Source: an uncultured bacterium (GTDB lineage Bacteria > Bacillota > Clostridia > TANB77 > CAG-508). Taken from it: a stretch of 64,000 bases of DNA. Within the stretch, counting starts at the first letter, position 1. The number at the start of each line of letters is the position of its first letter. Both the position numbers and the translations under genes were made by a program. The notes under the pieces are model-generated. The model saw only the letters and a list, made by a program, of their open reading frames with translations. It was not told the origin of the DNA and did no database searches. The DNA is taken from contig CAJMRY010000007.1 in assembly GCA_905215935.1 (NCBI GenBank), positions 1 through 64,000 of the forward strand, in the 5' to 3' direction. Shown piece after piece: positions 1-10,328 of the stretch.

Positions 1-3000
1 TTATTCCATCTTGATTGTCTGCATCTTCCCATGTCTTGCTTCCTTTTACTTCTACTTTTTCAGGCTCTTTTTCTAATCTATTTGTGGCAATTATTTCTTG
101 ATTTCCATTTGCTCTTGAAATTTCTACTGAATTACTTGGACTAAATGAAACAGTATATCCTATATCTTCTACTGAATTTACATTTGTTCCATCTTCATTC
201 ACTTCATATACTTTATATTTTCCAATATCTAATCCATCTATTACTGTACTTTTTCCTGCTGTAACTGGAATTAGAACGTCTGGTATAAATATCATTGATT
301 TATTTATATCTCCATTTTTTGCATATACATAATTACCTAATTCATCTTTTATTACAAATTTGTATATTCCTCCTGTTACAGTTTCTCCTGAATATTTTTC
401 TACATTTTTTATAATTTTTATTGATCCTTTAAATTCTGGTAATGCAGTATTTATTATATTTACTTCTTTATCTTCTCCTCCATTTAATTCTACTACAGCT
501 CCCTGACCCTCTATCATATACCAATTATTATTATTTGCATTTAATATATTTCCATCTTTATCTGTTTCATATATCTTATACATTGTTTCACTTGGTAAAT
601 TTTCAAATGTATATGAATTTGTTTCACCAGCATCTACAGATATTGATATAACACTACTGTATTTTTCATATTCTTTTGAATTTACATCTTCTGAATCATA
701 ATTATCATTATATTTATATAATACAAAATATGCTGTTGTACTTCCAGAATTTGCACTATATGTTTTATTTATTGTTATTGCACCTGGATTAATATTTTTT
801 TGTTCTTCAACCCATACACCAACTTTTGCAGGTTCTGCAATACTCAAGTCTGATAACTCTGTATCAGTTGCTGAATTGTATGCTTTATATCCATACGCAA
901 AATTATTCCAAGCAATATTATTTTCACCTGTATTTTCTACATAATTAGGTACTATTGCATAAAATGTTATTTTTAAGGTTTCACCTGGTTGTAAATATGT
1001 TGTGTTATCATTTTTATTATAATCTATTAAGAAACGTATATTTGTAGTCTGTTCATCTGGCTTACTGCTCCACTCTGCTATATCATTTTCTCCAAGCCAA
1101 TCTCTGGCTCCATATTCAAATACCGCATTTCTTTCATTTGAGAAAGCAATTTCTATTTTATCATTCGAAATCGTCCTTGAATATTGTCCATTTTTATCAT
1201 AGATTTCCGCTTTAATAAAGCTATCCCATTTCACTTCAAAAGCAGAATCCCTAGTATATTTTGCAATTACACCAATATCACCAACATATGGTAATCGATC
1301 AATTACTACTAAATCTTTTATATTTACCTTTGATTCATTTGTTATATTTAATGTATATTTAACAGGCTCTCCTTGATGTCCTTGTACATAATTATCTAAT
1401 ACTCCATTGTTATCTTTTATGCTTATACCTGTATCAAAATCTGGTTGTTTGTAGTTTGCATTATATAACTCAGGATCATACTCAATTTCTTTATAAGAAG
1501 TAGTCATATATGAATATATATTTGCATATGATGTATCTTCTATTGTATTATCTGATACTATTACACCATTTTCTATGTTTTCTTTTTCAAAATCAGAATT
1601 TGTAATTAATTGAGTTGTATTTAAAAAGGCTCCATAAGTTCCAGCATATTTCACTCTGGTTGAGAATTTTATCTCCATACTATATCCTGGTTTTAAATAA
1701 TACTCTTCTCTTGTAAAGTCCCAGGTTAGTTCTTTTCCTTCTTTATATCCTGTAGGTAATATAAAGTCATTATTCTTCCAAGATTTAACTTCATTTCCAT
1801 TTTTATCATATATTACAATTGAAGGATAGTACTTAGCACCTATATAACTATTATCTAAATAATTATCATCAAAATAATATTGTTCTGGTAATATATCTTT
1901 CACCTGATAATTTCTCATGTCTTTGGCTGAATCTTTATCCTCATTCTTTACTGTTATTTTCCATACCAAATTTGCTCCCGCATTTGCACTACCATTTGAT
2001 AATACTATGTTTCCATCTTCATCTAATTTAGTATCACCTGATGCGAAAAATCCAGAATATTCTTTCTCAATTCCAGGATATAATACACCATCATTTACAT
2101 TAACATCAGAACTATCTGATAAATCAATAATTGGTTTATTATTTTCATCTATTTTATTTGATTTCACATTAACTGTATTCTTTAAATTTAATACATCAAT
2201 ATCAATTCCATTTTCTATATCAGATAACATAGATTGTAATTTTTCATTATCAATTTCAACCAAATAATAGATATCAAATTCTCTGTCTACTACATTTCCG
2301 TCTGTTACATTAAATGTAATTGTTAATTGTTTTCCATCTATTACTTTATTTGGAGACTCCCAAGTAATGTATTTGGTTCTTTCTGAGCCCCATTCATATT
2401 TATCAGAATATACTAAAGCTATTACAGGACATGAATATGTTGTATATGTATAATTTGGGGCATCTGTCACATAATTTAAATAATCAGAAATTGTATCTGT
2501 TATTGTAAATGTATCTATTTTGTCATCTTCGGTCTCTAAATGTACTTTGTATAATAAATATTTATTTTGTAAATTTGAAGCTACTACATTAATATTATCG
2601 TTAAACTCTAGATTTAATAAATAATTTAATAAATCATCTTGACTATTACCTATACTTGCATTTTTTTCAACAATAGCAACACTTTTATTTAACTCTGGCT
2701 TATTTACTAATTCTTGTGCAGTACTTTCAATAACATCATTTGTTATCTTATTAGTTGCCTTTGTAAGATCTTTATCTATATCTACACCTTTTAATTCATA
2801 TGTCAATATGATGTAATCATTTGCATAAATTGTGTATCCACTTAAGTCTATATCAAACTTTTCAGCATTTAAATTCCAGTCATGATTTATATAGCTTTCT
2901 ATTTTCTCCAACTTTTCTCCCTGTGAATTACTTACAATTATACTAACATTTTCATTTATCCCCATAAGACTAGTTGCTATATCATGAAATATTCCATTGT

Positions 3001-5510
3001 TAGAATCTAAAACAATATCTTCATTACTTGTATTTGATATTTTTACTTTATAACAAACTAAATAGTTCTCCTCAAAATCAATATTTACTTTTTCTGAATT
3101 ACTTTTTGATTTATTCACATATAATAGATTATCTTTATCAACATTATCATATACTTCATGAACATATTTTTCTATCTTTAAACCTTCACTCTTTAAGACA
3201 TTAACTGTTACTACATTACTTTCTTTATTTAATGTACTACTATTTGCTTTATTATCTATGCTAATGTCTTCACTTTCTAATGCTTCTACTACTACTTTAC
3301 ATGGAATATATAAAGTTAATACAGAATTACTTGTAAAAGTATTGTACACTGCACTTTCTAAATCCCATGTTAATGTTTTACTCATTTCATCAAAAGATAT
3401 ACCTTCTAAATGCTGTATTGAATTATTTGGTAATAAATAGTAAGCACCGCCTTCATATGATAGTCCTTCTGGAATAGTATCTGTTGTTGTTATTTTTCCT
3501 CCTGCTATATCTTCTATATTATAATCTTTTCCTGTATTTTTTAATTGTATTGTATAAACCACTGTATCTCCTGTATTTACATATGTTTTATCTGACCCTT
3601 TTGATAATTCTGTATTACTAATTGCTACTTCTTCATCAAAAACCTCTGTTGATACACTGGCTGTTTTTTCATATTCTCCATCTTTATCCACTATTGCGAA
3701 ATTTGTTATTATACCATCTATTCCTTCTTTTACAGTTCCAGAAACTGTATAAGTAACTGTTTGCCCAATTCCAATTTCTACATTATTCCATGTTATTATT
3801 CCATCTTCTATAATAGCATTTTCTTGATTTGAACACGATATATTCTCTAGTTCCTGTGGTAACTCATCTATTATAGAAGTGGTGATTTCTTCTGCTCCCT
3901 TATTTTTTACTGTAATTGTATAAGTAATACTATCTCCTGGATTAGAATATTTGCATCCACTTGACTCTGCAGTCTTTGTTATTTCTAAATCTGGACTCTT
4001 TAGTTTTACTGGTAACTCCATACTGCTAGACTCTACTCTTGAATATTCTGCATTTTTATAAATATTATTTATAACTGTATAATCTGCATCTTCCACAATT
4101 TCTAAAGTAATTGTACCAGTAACAGTATCTCTTGGTAGAACATTTGAAAAATTCCATATAACTGCATTTTTTTCATTTCCATCTATTGTAATATGTCCAT
4201 CTCTATTTATGTCAGTAGTAAAGTCTGAATTTGCAGAAATTAACGCTGTACCCTCTGGTATAATATCTGTTATTTGTACATCTCCTATTTCATCACCTGT
4301 ATTGGTAATTGAAAATTCATATGTTACTTTATCACCTTCTACAAGATATCCATAATACCAACCATTTCCTCCTGTCATTGTATTTGAAATAATTCCGTCC
4401 ATCTTTTATTTTTTTAGTACTATTTTCAAATTTCGCACCTTCTGTTATATCTATTGTTGTATTTTTAACAACAGGCTTACTGCTTCCTTCATAATTATTA
4501 GATTTATATGATGTATTAAGTGTATTCGATATCACTCCTTCATTTTCTACTACTAAATTATCACCATATTTTAATTGAATGTTCTCTCCATTTTTTAAAT
4601 ATGTATTTATATCTGAATCAGTCATTACTTTATTTAGTTTTATTCCTGTTACTTTAGTTCCATCAGAAGATATTATTGGTAAGAAATCACTTATACTTAA
4701 AAGAGAGTTATTTCCAAAACTAATGTAATCTGATAACTGAAAACTATCATTGTTGACAATGTATATACCATCTGGAAAACTTAAAACATCATTAACTGTT
4801 AAATTTTCTAAATTTTCTACACCTTTCCAAGAATCTGGCATTGTTACATCAGCACTTATGTGATAAGTAATTGGAAAGTTAGATGCAAATTCTTCTTTAT
4901 CTCCATCATGAAAACTGATTTTTTCTGTTGAAACTGTTTTATTATTTGTAATTGTTATTTTATTTTTAATATTTTTAGCCGCTAAACTTGCCTTTTCTTC
5001 TCCATTAACACTTACAGAAACTTTTTCATTAGGTGCAGTGGTATCTCTAAAATATCCATCTAAACTAATATGAACTGTACTACCTTGTTTTAGATTATCA
5101 ATTGTAATATATCTTCTACCATCTGAATCAATATTTAAAACTGCTGTTAATACTTTTGATTCATTATTAGAATCAACAACTGAAACCTTATAAGTTGCAC
5201 CATTGGTATCTCCATTAGGAGAAAAGCTATTAAAATAAAAATTATCATTATCTATATCAATTCTTATTCCTGTAGTCTCTGTATCAATATTAGATGCTAC
5301 TCCCAAAGATATTTGCATACGCACTTTCTGTTCAACATCTACTTTCGTAATTTTATTACCTGTCTCAGGATCTAAAAAATTAATATTAACATAAGAAAAT
5401 ATTGCACTAACATTTTCAGCCAATAGTCTTAATACTCCAATATTAGTTGATGATAATATTAAACTTATCATAATTAAAGTAATTGTTATCTTTTTTATAA
5501 TTCTACTCAT
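1..5510 (-). CDS. Large secreted DUF11 / Cna-B surface protein (3' end beyond window; one CGG +1 shift)
   Basis: Predicted cell-surface adhesin-like protein. The N-terminus (ATG at 5510; a TTG at 5519 is also possible) has a basic then hydrophobic signal peptide, ending near LRLLAENVSA. A folded head follows, then several DUF11-type repeats (VEGDKVTYEFSITNTG; PGDSITYTITVKNKG; NTGDTVVYTIQLKNTG). Close to the window edge there is a Cna-B type segment (KVEVKGSKTWEDADNQDG). The frame is open from 5510 to codon CGG at 4397, then continues one base on from 4396 to position 1 without a stop. Without the shift the protein would end at 4332, inside the repeats. An anchor (LPXTG or other) would lie beyond position 1. 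No strong ribosome binding site precedes the start. A strong AAGGAAAGGAG lies upstream, next to a tiny reading frame (MLVKKLT, about 5522-5545). Domain calls are by eye; the secreted repeat character is clear, the ligand is unknown. Confidence 0.85.
4394..4397 (-). other. CGGA +1 recoding site in surface protein
   Basis: Upstream frame reads AAA GAT GGA CGG AAT. Skipping the C gives GGA ATT ATT TCA, i.e. KIKDG-G-IISNTMTGG, and joins the open frame that runs to the window edge. The CGG is the only in-frame CGG of this gene in the window; five other CGGs are out of frame. Confidence 0.85.
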
Positions 5511-5519
5511 CTTTATCAA

Positions 5520-5924
5520 TCTATGTTAATTTTTTGACTAACATATCTCCTTTCCTTACAATATCCTCTATAATAATAGTTAATTTATTTATACACAAAA
5601 AAATTTTCCTTGTAAATATACGATTTTACCGATAAACTCAAACTTATTACGGAAATACATTTCTAGTGTTTTATTACATTTCTTTTACATTTTTCTTTAA
5701 TATACAAAAATTATTCTTTGTTGTTTTGTTTGTTACGTAAACATTTTGTTATATCTGAAATATTACATATTTTTTCCTTTAAAAATTCACTAATTCTTGT
5801 AATATCTATGAAATATCCTTTTTCATCTTGTATATCTATTGTAAATTTGCATTATAAAAAGCCCTTAAAACATGTAACATACATTGTTTTAAAAGCTTTA
5901 TTTCACTTAAATCTAATATTTTTA
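5520..5924. other. 405-base intergenic region
   Basis: Contains the leader of the surface protein (right-to-left transcription from about 5560-5640, AT-rich, promoter not assigned), the tiny leader reading frame, and the prfA terminator hairpin near 5856-5903. No further gene is seen. Confidence 0.6.
5856..5903 (-). terminator. Intrinsic terminator after prfA
   Basis: Imperfect hairpin with arms AAAGCTTTTAAAACA and TGTTTTAAGGGCTTT (minus strand), followed by TTTATA. It lies 22 bases after the prfA stop. Confidence 0.6.
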
Positions 5925-6987
5925 TTATTCTTCATTTCCCTTTAATCTTTCTGCACGGTCTGCAGCTATTAAATTATCAATCATTTCATCTAAATTACCA
6001 TTTAAAAAGTCATCCATTTGATATATACTCATACCTATTCTGTGATCTGTAATTCTTCCTTGAGGATAATTATAAGTTCTTATTTTTTCGCTTCTATCAC
6101 CAGTTCCTACTTGAATTTTTCTCTCATTTGCAAGTTTTGCATCTCTTTCGGCTCTTTCTTTTTCATAAAGTCTAGATTGCAACAACTTCATAGCATATTC
6201 TCTGTTTTGTAATTGAGATCTTTCAGTTTGACATTCTGCAATTATACCAGTTGGAATATGAGTTAATCTTACAGCTGATGAAGTTTTATTAACATGTTGC
6301 CCCCCTGCACCAGATGCTCTATATACATCCATTTTTATATCTGCTGGATTAATTTCTATTTCTACATCTTCTACTACTGGCAAAACTGCAACAGTAGCTG
6401 CAGATGTATGTATTCTTCCACTACTTTCTGTATCTGGTACTCTTTGTACTCTATGACCACCACTTTCAAATTTTAGTCTACTATATACACCTTTTCCTGT
6501 TACCATAAAAGAAATCTCTTTATATCCACCAAGTCCTGTTTCATTCTCGTTTAATATATCTAATTTCCAATGTTTTCTTTCTGCATACATAGAATACATT
6601 CTAAATAACGTTCCAGCAAATAAAGCTGCTTCATCTCCACCAGTTCCTGCACGTATTTCACATATTACGTTTTTATCATCATCTGGATCTTTTGGAATTA
6701 ATAATACTTTTAATTCTTCTTCTATTTTTGGTAATTTTTCTTTTGCATCTAACATATCAGCTTCTGCAAGTTCTTTTAATTCTGGATCATTCAGCATTTC
6801 TTTTGCTTCTTCTAATTGTTTTTCTGCATTTTTATATTCTCTATATTTCTCTACAATTGGTTCTAATTCTGAATGTTCTTTCATAAATTCACGCCATTCA
6901 TTTTGTTTAGAAATAATATCTGGGTCACTAATTTTACCGTGTTAACTCAATATATCTCTTTTCTACGTCCTCTAATTTTTGAAACAT
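5925..6987 (-). CDS. prfA: Peptide chain release factor 1 (one CGG +1 shift)
   Basis: RF1 recognises UAA and UAG and triggers peptide release. The GGQ catalytic motif is present (ASGAGGQHVNKTSSAVR), and the N-terminus MFQKLEDVEKRYIELT matches RF1 helix 1. Start ATG at 6987, preceded by AAGAGGAG at good spacing. The N-terminal 16 codons and the rest lie in different frames. CGG at 6939 is codon 17, and skipping its C gives T-G-KISDPDIIS and a 353-residue product, normal for RF1. In the unshifted frame CGG is followed at once by TAA, and TAG and TGA come within five codons. So an unshifted ribosome makes only a 17-residue peptide. RF1 is essential, so the shift must be efficient if the sequence is correct. 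Confidence 0.95.
6936..6939 (-). other. CGGT +1 recoding site in prfA
   Basis: TTA ACA CGG TAA in the initial frame; ACA [C] GGT AAA ATT AGT in the functional frame. The functional frame is required for RF1 (GGQ domain). Stops follow immediately in frame 0. Confidence 0.92.
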
Positions 6988-7074
6988 TTTTATAATCTCC
7001 TCTTTAATATATTTTTCAGGGTGTATATATTATATATCAAAAACAGCATATTTTCAAGACATATAGCTATATAT

Positions 7075-9045
7075 TTAATTATTTAATTCTATAAAATTAT
7101 AATTAATATTTATTTTATCTAAAATTTCTTTTTCTCTATTTGTACATGTAAATAAAATTATTTGATTTTCTTTAAAATTATTAATTAAAAACTTTAAAGT
7201 ACTCTCTAATCTTTCATCATCATAATAAGCAAATGCCTCATCTAAAATTATTGGCATATTTTCATTAGAAATTTCTTTTGCCATAGATAACCTTAAAGAT
7301 AAATACAATTGTTCTATTGTACCACCACTTAATTTTTCTGCAGATACATATTCTCCATTTGGTAGTTCTACAATAATCCCTTCTTCATCATTAACTGTTA
7401 CTTTTTTATATTTACCATCTGAAATTCGCATTATATTTTCTGATAAATTTGATGTAAACTTAGGGGTTACACTATTTTTCATTTTTTCATATGCATTTCC
7501 CAATAAAATTCTTGCTGTATTTATTTTATCATTTTTTTCTTTTAATTCATCATAATTTTGTTTTTCTATTTCTAATAATTCTTTGGTATTAACTAAATTT
7601 TCTAAATCATTTATTATATTCTTTTTATTTAATTGTAATGTATTTAAATTCAATTCTTTCTGTCTAATTAGATTTTGAATATTATCTATTACTTCATTAA
7701 AATCTATACAATTAAATAATATATTTAATTCATCATTATTTATTTTATAAATATATTTATTTTTAATTTTTTGTTTTTCTATATTTATTTCTGTATTTAT
7801 TTTTTCATTTATTTTTTCTATTTCTTTTGTTGGACCTTCATTATTTTTTTCTAATAATTTAATTTCATTTTCTGTATGATTTATTTTATCATTTAATTCA
7901 TAATTAATTTTATTTATTTTTTCTATTGTTTTTTTATTTTGTTTTTTTATTTTATTTCTTTTAAGAAAATATAATATAACTGTTATTATTATCGGAATTA
8001 ATAATAGTAATGATAAATTCATATTTTTTGTTAATATAGATGAAACAATATTTAAAATAACAAAGATAAATATTAATATATAGTAAATTGTACCATTTAA
8101 TTTATTTATATCATTAATTTCGTATTTATTATTTAGTTCTTTTTTATCTTCTTGATTATATTTATTTATTTTTTCTTTTTTATTTAATAATAGATTTAAT
8201 TCTTGTTTTTTTTCTCTTAGTATTTCTTCATTTTTTTCTATTATTTTTTTATTTAAATTTATTTTTTCAATTTCAATTTTTTCAATTTCTTTTTTACCTT
8301 TTAATTCTTTTAAATATTGCTCTTTTAATTTTTCTTTTTCTATTTCATTATTTAATTTATTAATTTCATCTTCTATTAAATATAGTTTTTGTTTATAATT
8401 TTCTAATTCTTTTATTTCATCTTCATATTTATTTATTTTATTTATACTTAAATTTATTGGTTTACCTTGGCTTCTATCTGTTCCAATTTCGTCTAATTGT
8501 TTTTTATTTAATTTATCAATTGCTTTTTTATATGAAATATTATCTTCACCAGTTCCTGCTAAATTGGCAATTTTTTGTATATAAATATTTTGGTCTTGTT
8601 TATTTAATTTCACCTCTTGTTGCATAGACACGATACTTGATAAAAACATAAATTCATCTACTTTCGTTTGTTCAAAAAAGAATTCACTACCTGTATTTTT
8701 GTCTATATTAAATTGTTTTGAAATATCTTCTAAATTCTCGTTATATATTTTAGGATTTTTTTTACCAAATTCTCTATATACTTCAAACTCTTCTCCTGAA
8801 TCCAATTTATATTTTATTTTACCTGAAAATTCGCCTTCTCCCCATGGTTTGTATAAATCATAATCTGAAAAAGATTTTCCTTTTTTATTTTTCGATGTTC
8901 CATAAAAAATATTTTGTATAAATTTTAATAATGTAGATTTTCCAGCTTCATTTTTTCCATAAACTAGATTTATTTTCTCTGATAAATTATATTCTTTATC
9001 ATTTATTTTTCCAAAAGAATTAACTTTTATATTTTTAATTTTCAA
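7075..9045 (-). CDS. SbcC/Rad50-like ATPase, YhaN type, with membrane hinge
   Basis: SMC/Rad50-family ATPase expected to pair with the nuclease encoded just upstream. Walker A is NEAGKST near residue 36. A long Lys/Glu/Asn-rich coiled coil follows, then the signature KLSGGTIEQLYLSLR and the Walker B region MPIILDEAF. In the middle are two hydrophobic segments (YYILIFIFVILNI and LSLLLLIPIIITVILYF), so the coiled-coil apex is probably in the membrane, as in Bacillus YhaN. It is shorter (about 656 residues) than YhaN. TTG at 9045 is chosen as start because GGAG lies 8 bases before it. Likely role: DNA end processing or repair near the membrane; not proven here. Confidence 0.75.
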   Translation of the reverse strand: MKIKNIKVNSFGKINDKEYNLSEKINLVYGKNEAGKSTLLKFIQNIFYGTSKNKKGKSFSDYDLYKPWGEGEFSGKIKYKLDSGEEFEVYREFGKKNPKIYNENLEDISKQFNIDKNTGSEFFFEQTKVDEFMFLSSIVSMQQEVKLNKQDQNIYIQKIANLAGTGEDNISYKKAIDKLNKKQLDEIGTDRSQGKPINLSINKINKYEDEIKELENYKQKLYLIEDEINKLNNEIEKEKLKEQYLKELKGKKEIEKIEIEKINLNKKIIEKNEEILREKKQELNLLLNKKEKINKYNQEDKKELNNKYEINDINKLNGTIYYILIFIFVILNIVSSILTKNMNLSLLLLIPIIITVILYFLKRNKIKKQNKKTIEKINKINYELNDKINHTENEIKLLEKNNEGPTKEIEKINEKINTEINIEKQKIKNKYIYKINNDELNILFNCIDFNEVIDNIQNLIRQKELNLNTLQLNKKNIINDLENLVNTKELLEIEKQNYDELKEKNDKINTARILLGNAYEKMKNSVTPKFTSNLSENIMRISDGKYKKVTVNDEEGIIVELPNGEYVSAEKLSGGTIEQLYLSLRLSMAKEISNENMPIILDEAFAYYDDERLESTLKFLINNFKENQIILFTCTNREKEILDKININYNFIELNN

Positions 9046-9058
9046 ATATATCACTCCA

Positions 9059-10138
9059 TTATTTATCTAATATTTCTAATCCAATTTCAAATACTTCACT
9101 AAAAAAATCCTTATTTAATGGATTATTATTTATTTGCTCTAATATTTCTTTTGCAAACATTCCTTTTAATGTAGTTTCTTTAGAAATATTTTCTATGTCA
9201 TACTCTATTATTGTTTTATTTTTAATTTTTAAAATATTTTTATTATCATTTAATTTATTTATTTCATTTATATTTATTTCAAAGCTTCTTGTTCCTACTA
9301 AATTTATTTTATAGAAGGTATTTTCTTCAGTTTCTAGTCCATTTATTTTTTCTATTAATTCTTCATCTGAATTTATTTGGCTAATATCCAATTCCCTTTC
9401 TGTGAATGTTTTTGGATCCATTTTTATGAATTCAAGATTTAATTTATCCTTTTCTATTTCTCCAACAATCATACCATGATTTCCTAATTCATCAAATCCT
9501 AAAGATATTGTAGAACCCGGATAAACAATTTTTGGATTACATCCTATGTTATAATTTGTTTTATGAATATGTCCTAAAGCAATGTAATCGAATCCTATTT
9601 GCTCTAATAACTTTTTAGACATAGGATTATAATTATTTTCTATTGAATCTGATCCGTCTAATGTACCATGTATTATTAATATATTTAATTTATCTTTATC
9701 TTCTAATTTAATATCTTCTAAATTAATATTTCCTAGATAAAAGTCATCAAAACCATATCCGTAAATATTTAGTCCATCTAATTCTATTTTCTCTAACCTA
9801 GAATTAAATATATGTACATTTTCATTCCAATTAAAATTATTATAAAATGAATTTTTTAAGTACGGATCATGATTACCTGGTGAAATAAATATTTGTGTAT
9901 TTGGTATTGTTTTAAATAAATTATTTATAAATTCTATTGTACTTTCTCTTATATATTTATGTTCATAAAGGTCCCCTGAAATAAATAAAAATGGTATTTC
10001 ATTTTCATTTATATATTCTATAATTTTTTTAAACGTTTCTTTTTGTTCTATTCTTCTTAATTTGCATAAATCTGTTTTATTGCTCAATGTAATGAATGGT
10101 GTATCAAAATGCATATCTGCTATATGTACAAATTTCAT
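9059..10138 (-). CDS. SbcD/YhaO-like metallophosphoesterase (DNA nuclease subunit)
   Basis: Calcineurin-like phosphoesterase with the family motifs in order: IADMHFD at the N-terminus, ISGDLYEH, SPGNHDP, then IIHGTLDG and ALGHIHKTN. This is the Mre11/SbcD metal-binding set. 359 residues, close to Bacillus YhaO. It sits 13 bases upstream of the ATPase gene, giving a two-gene Rad50/Mre11-like operon. Start ATG at 10138 with GAAAGGA upstream. Confidence 0.85.
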   Translation of the reverse strand: MKFVHIADMHFDTPFITLSNKTDLCKLRRIEQKETFKKIIEYINENEIPFLFISGDLYEHKYIRESTIEFINNLFKTIPNTQIFISPGNHDPYLKNSFYNNFNWNENVHIFNSRLEKIELDGLNIYGYGFDDFYLGNINLEDIKLEDKDKLNILIIHGTLDGSDSIENNYNPMSKKLLEQIGFDYIALGHIHKTNYNIGCNPKIVYPGSTISLGFDELGNHGMIVGEIEKDKLNLEFIKMDPKTFTERELDISQINSDEELIEKINGLETEENTFYKINLVGTRSFEININEINKLNDNKNILKIKNKTIIEYDIENISKETTLKGMFAKEILEQINNNPLNKDFFSEVFEIGLEILDK

Positions 10139-10266
10139 AAATTAGATTTTCCTTTCTTTTTTATATTTATTTTTATATCATACCAACTTTTGTCAGTCAA
10201 TATATTTTTGAACATTTGTTTTTATTTTTAATAAAATTTCTATTATTTTATTCATTTAAATATAAA

Positions 10267-10305
10267 AAAGTAATTAATTAAAATATAATTTTAATTAATT
10301 ACTTT
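10267..10305 (-). terminator. Palindromic terminator after virD4-like gene
   Basis: Arms AAAGTAATTAATTAAAAT and its reverse complement around a short loop, 25 bases beyond the stop. Could serve both strands. Confidence 0.6.
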
Positions 10306-10328
10306 ATAATTTTTAACCATAATATTTT

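Noticed and set aside
4332..4397. A-run slippage in the surface-protein gene (AAAAAAA near 4401-4412)
   Set aside because: The A-run could also explain this one break, but the CGG immediately after it fits the same rule as nine others that have no A-run.
5925..6884. prfA starting at the internal ATG at 6884
   Set aside because: The N-terminal helix of RF1 is encoded upstream with a good ribosome site, in the frame before CGG.
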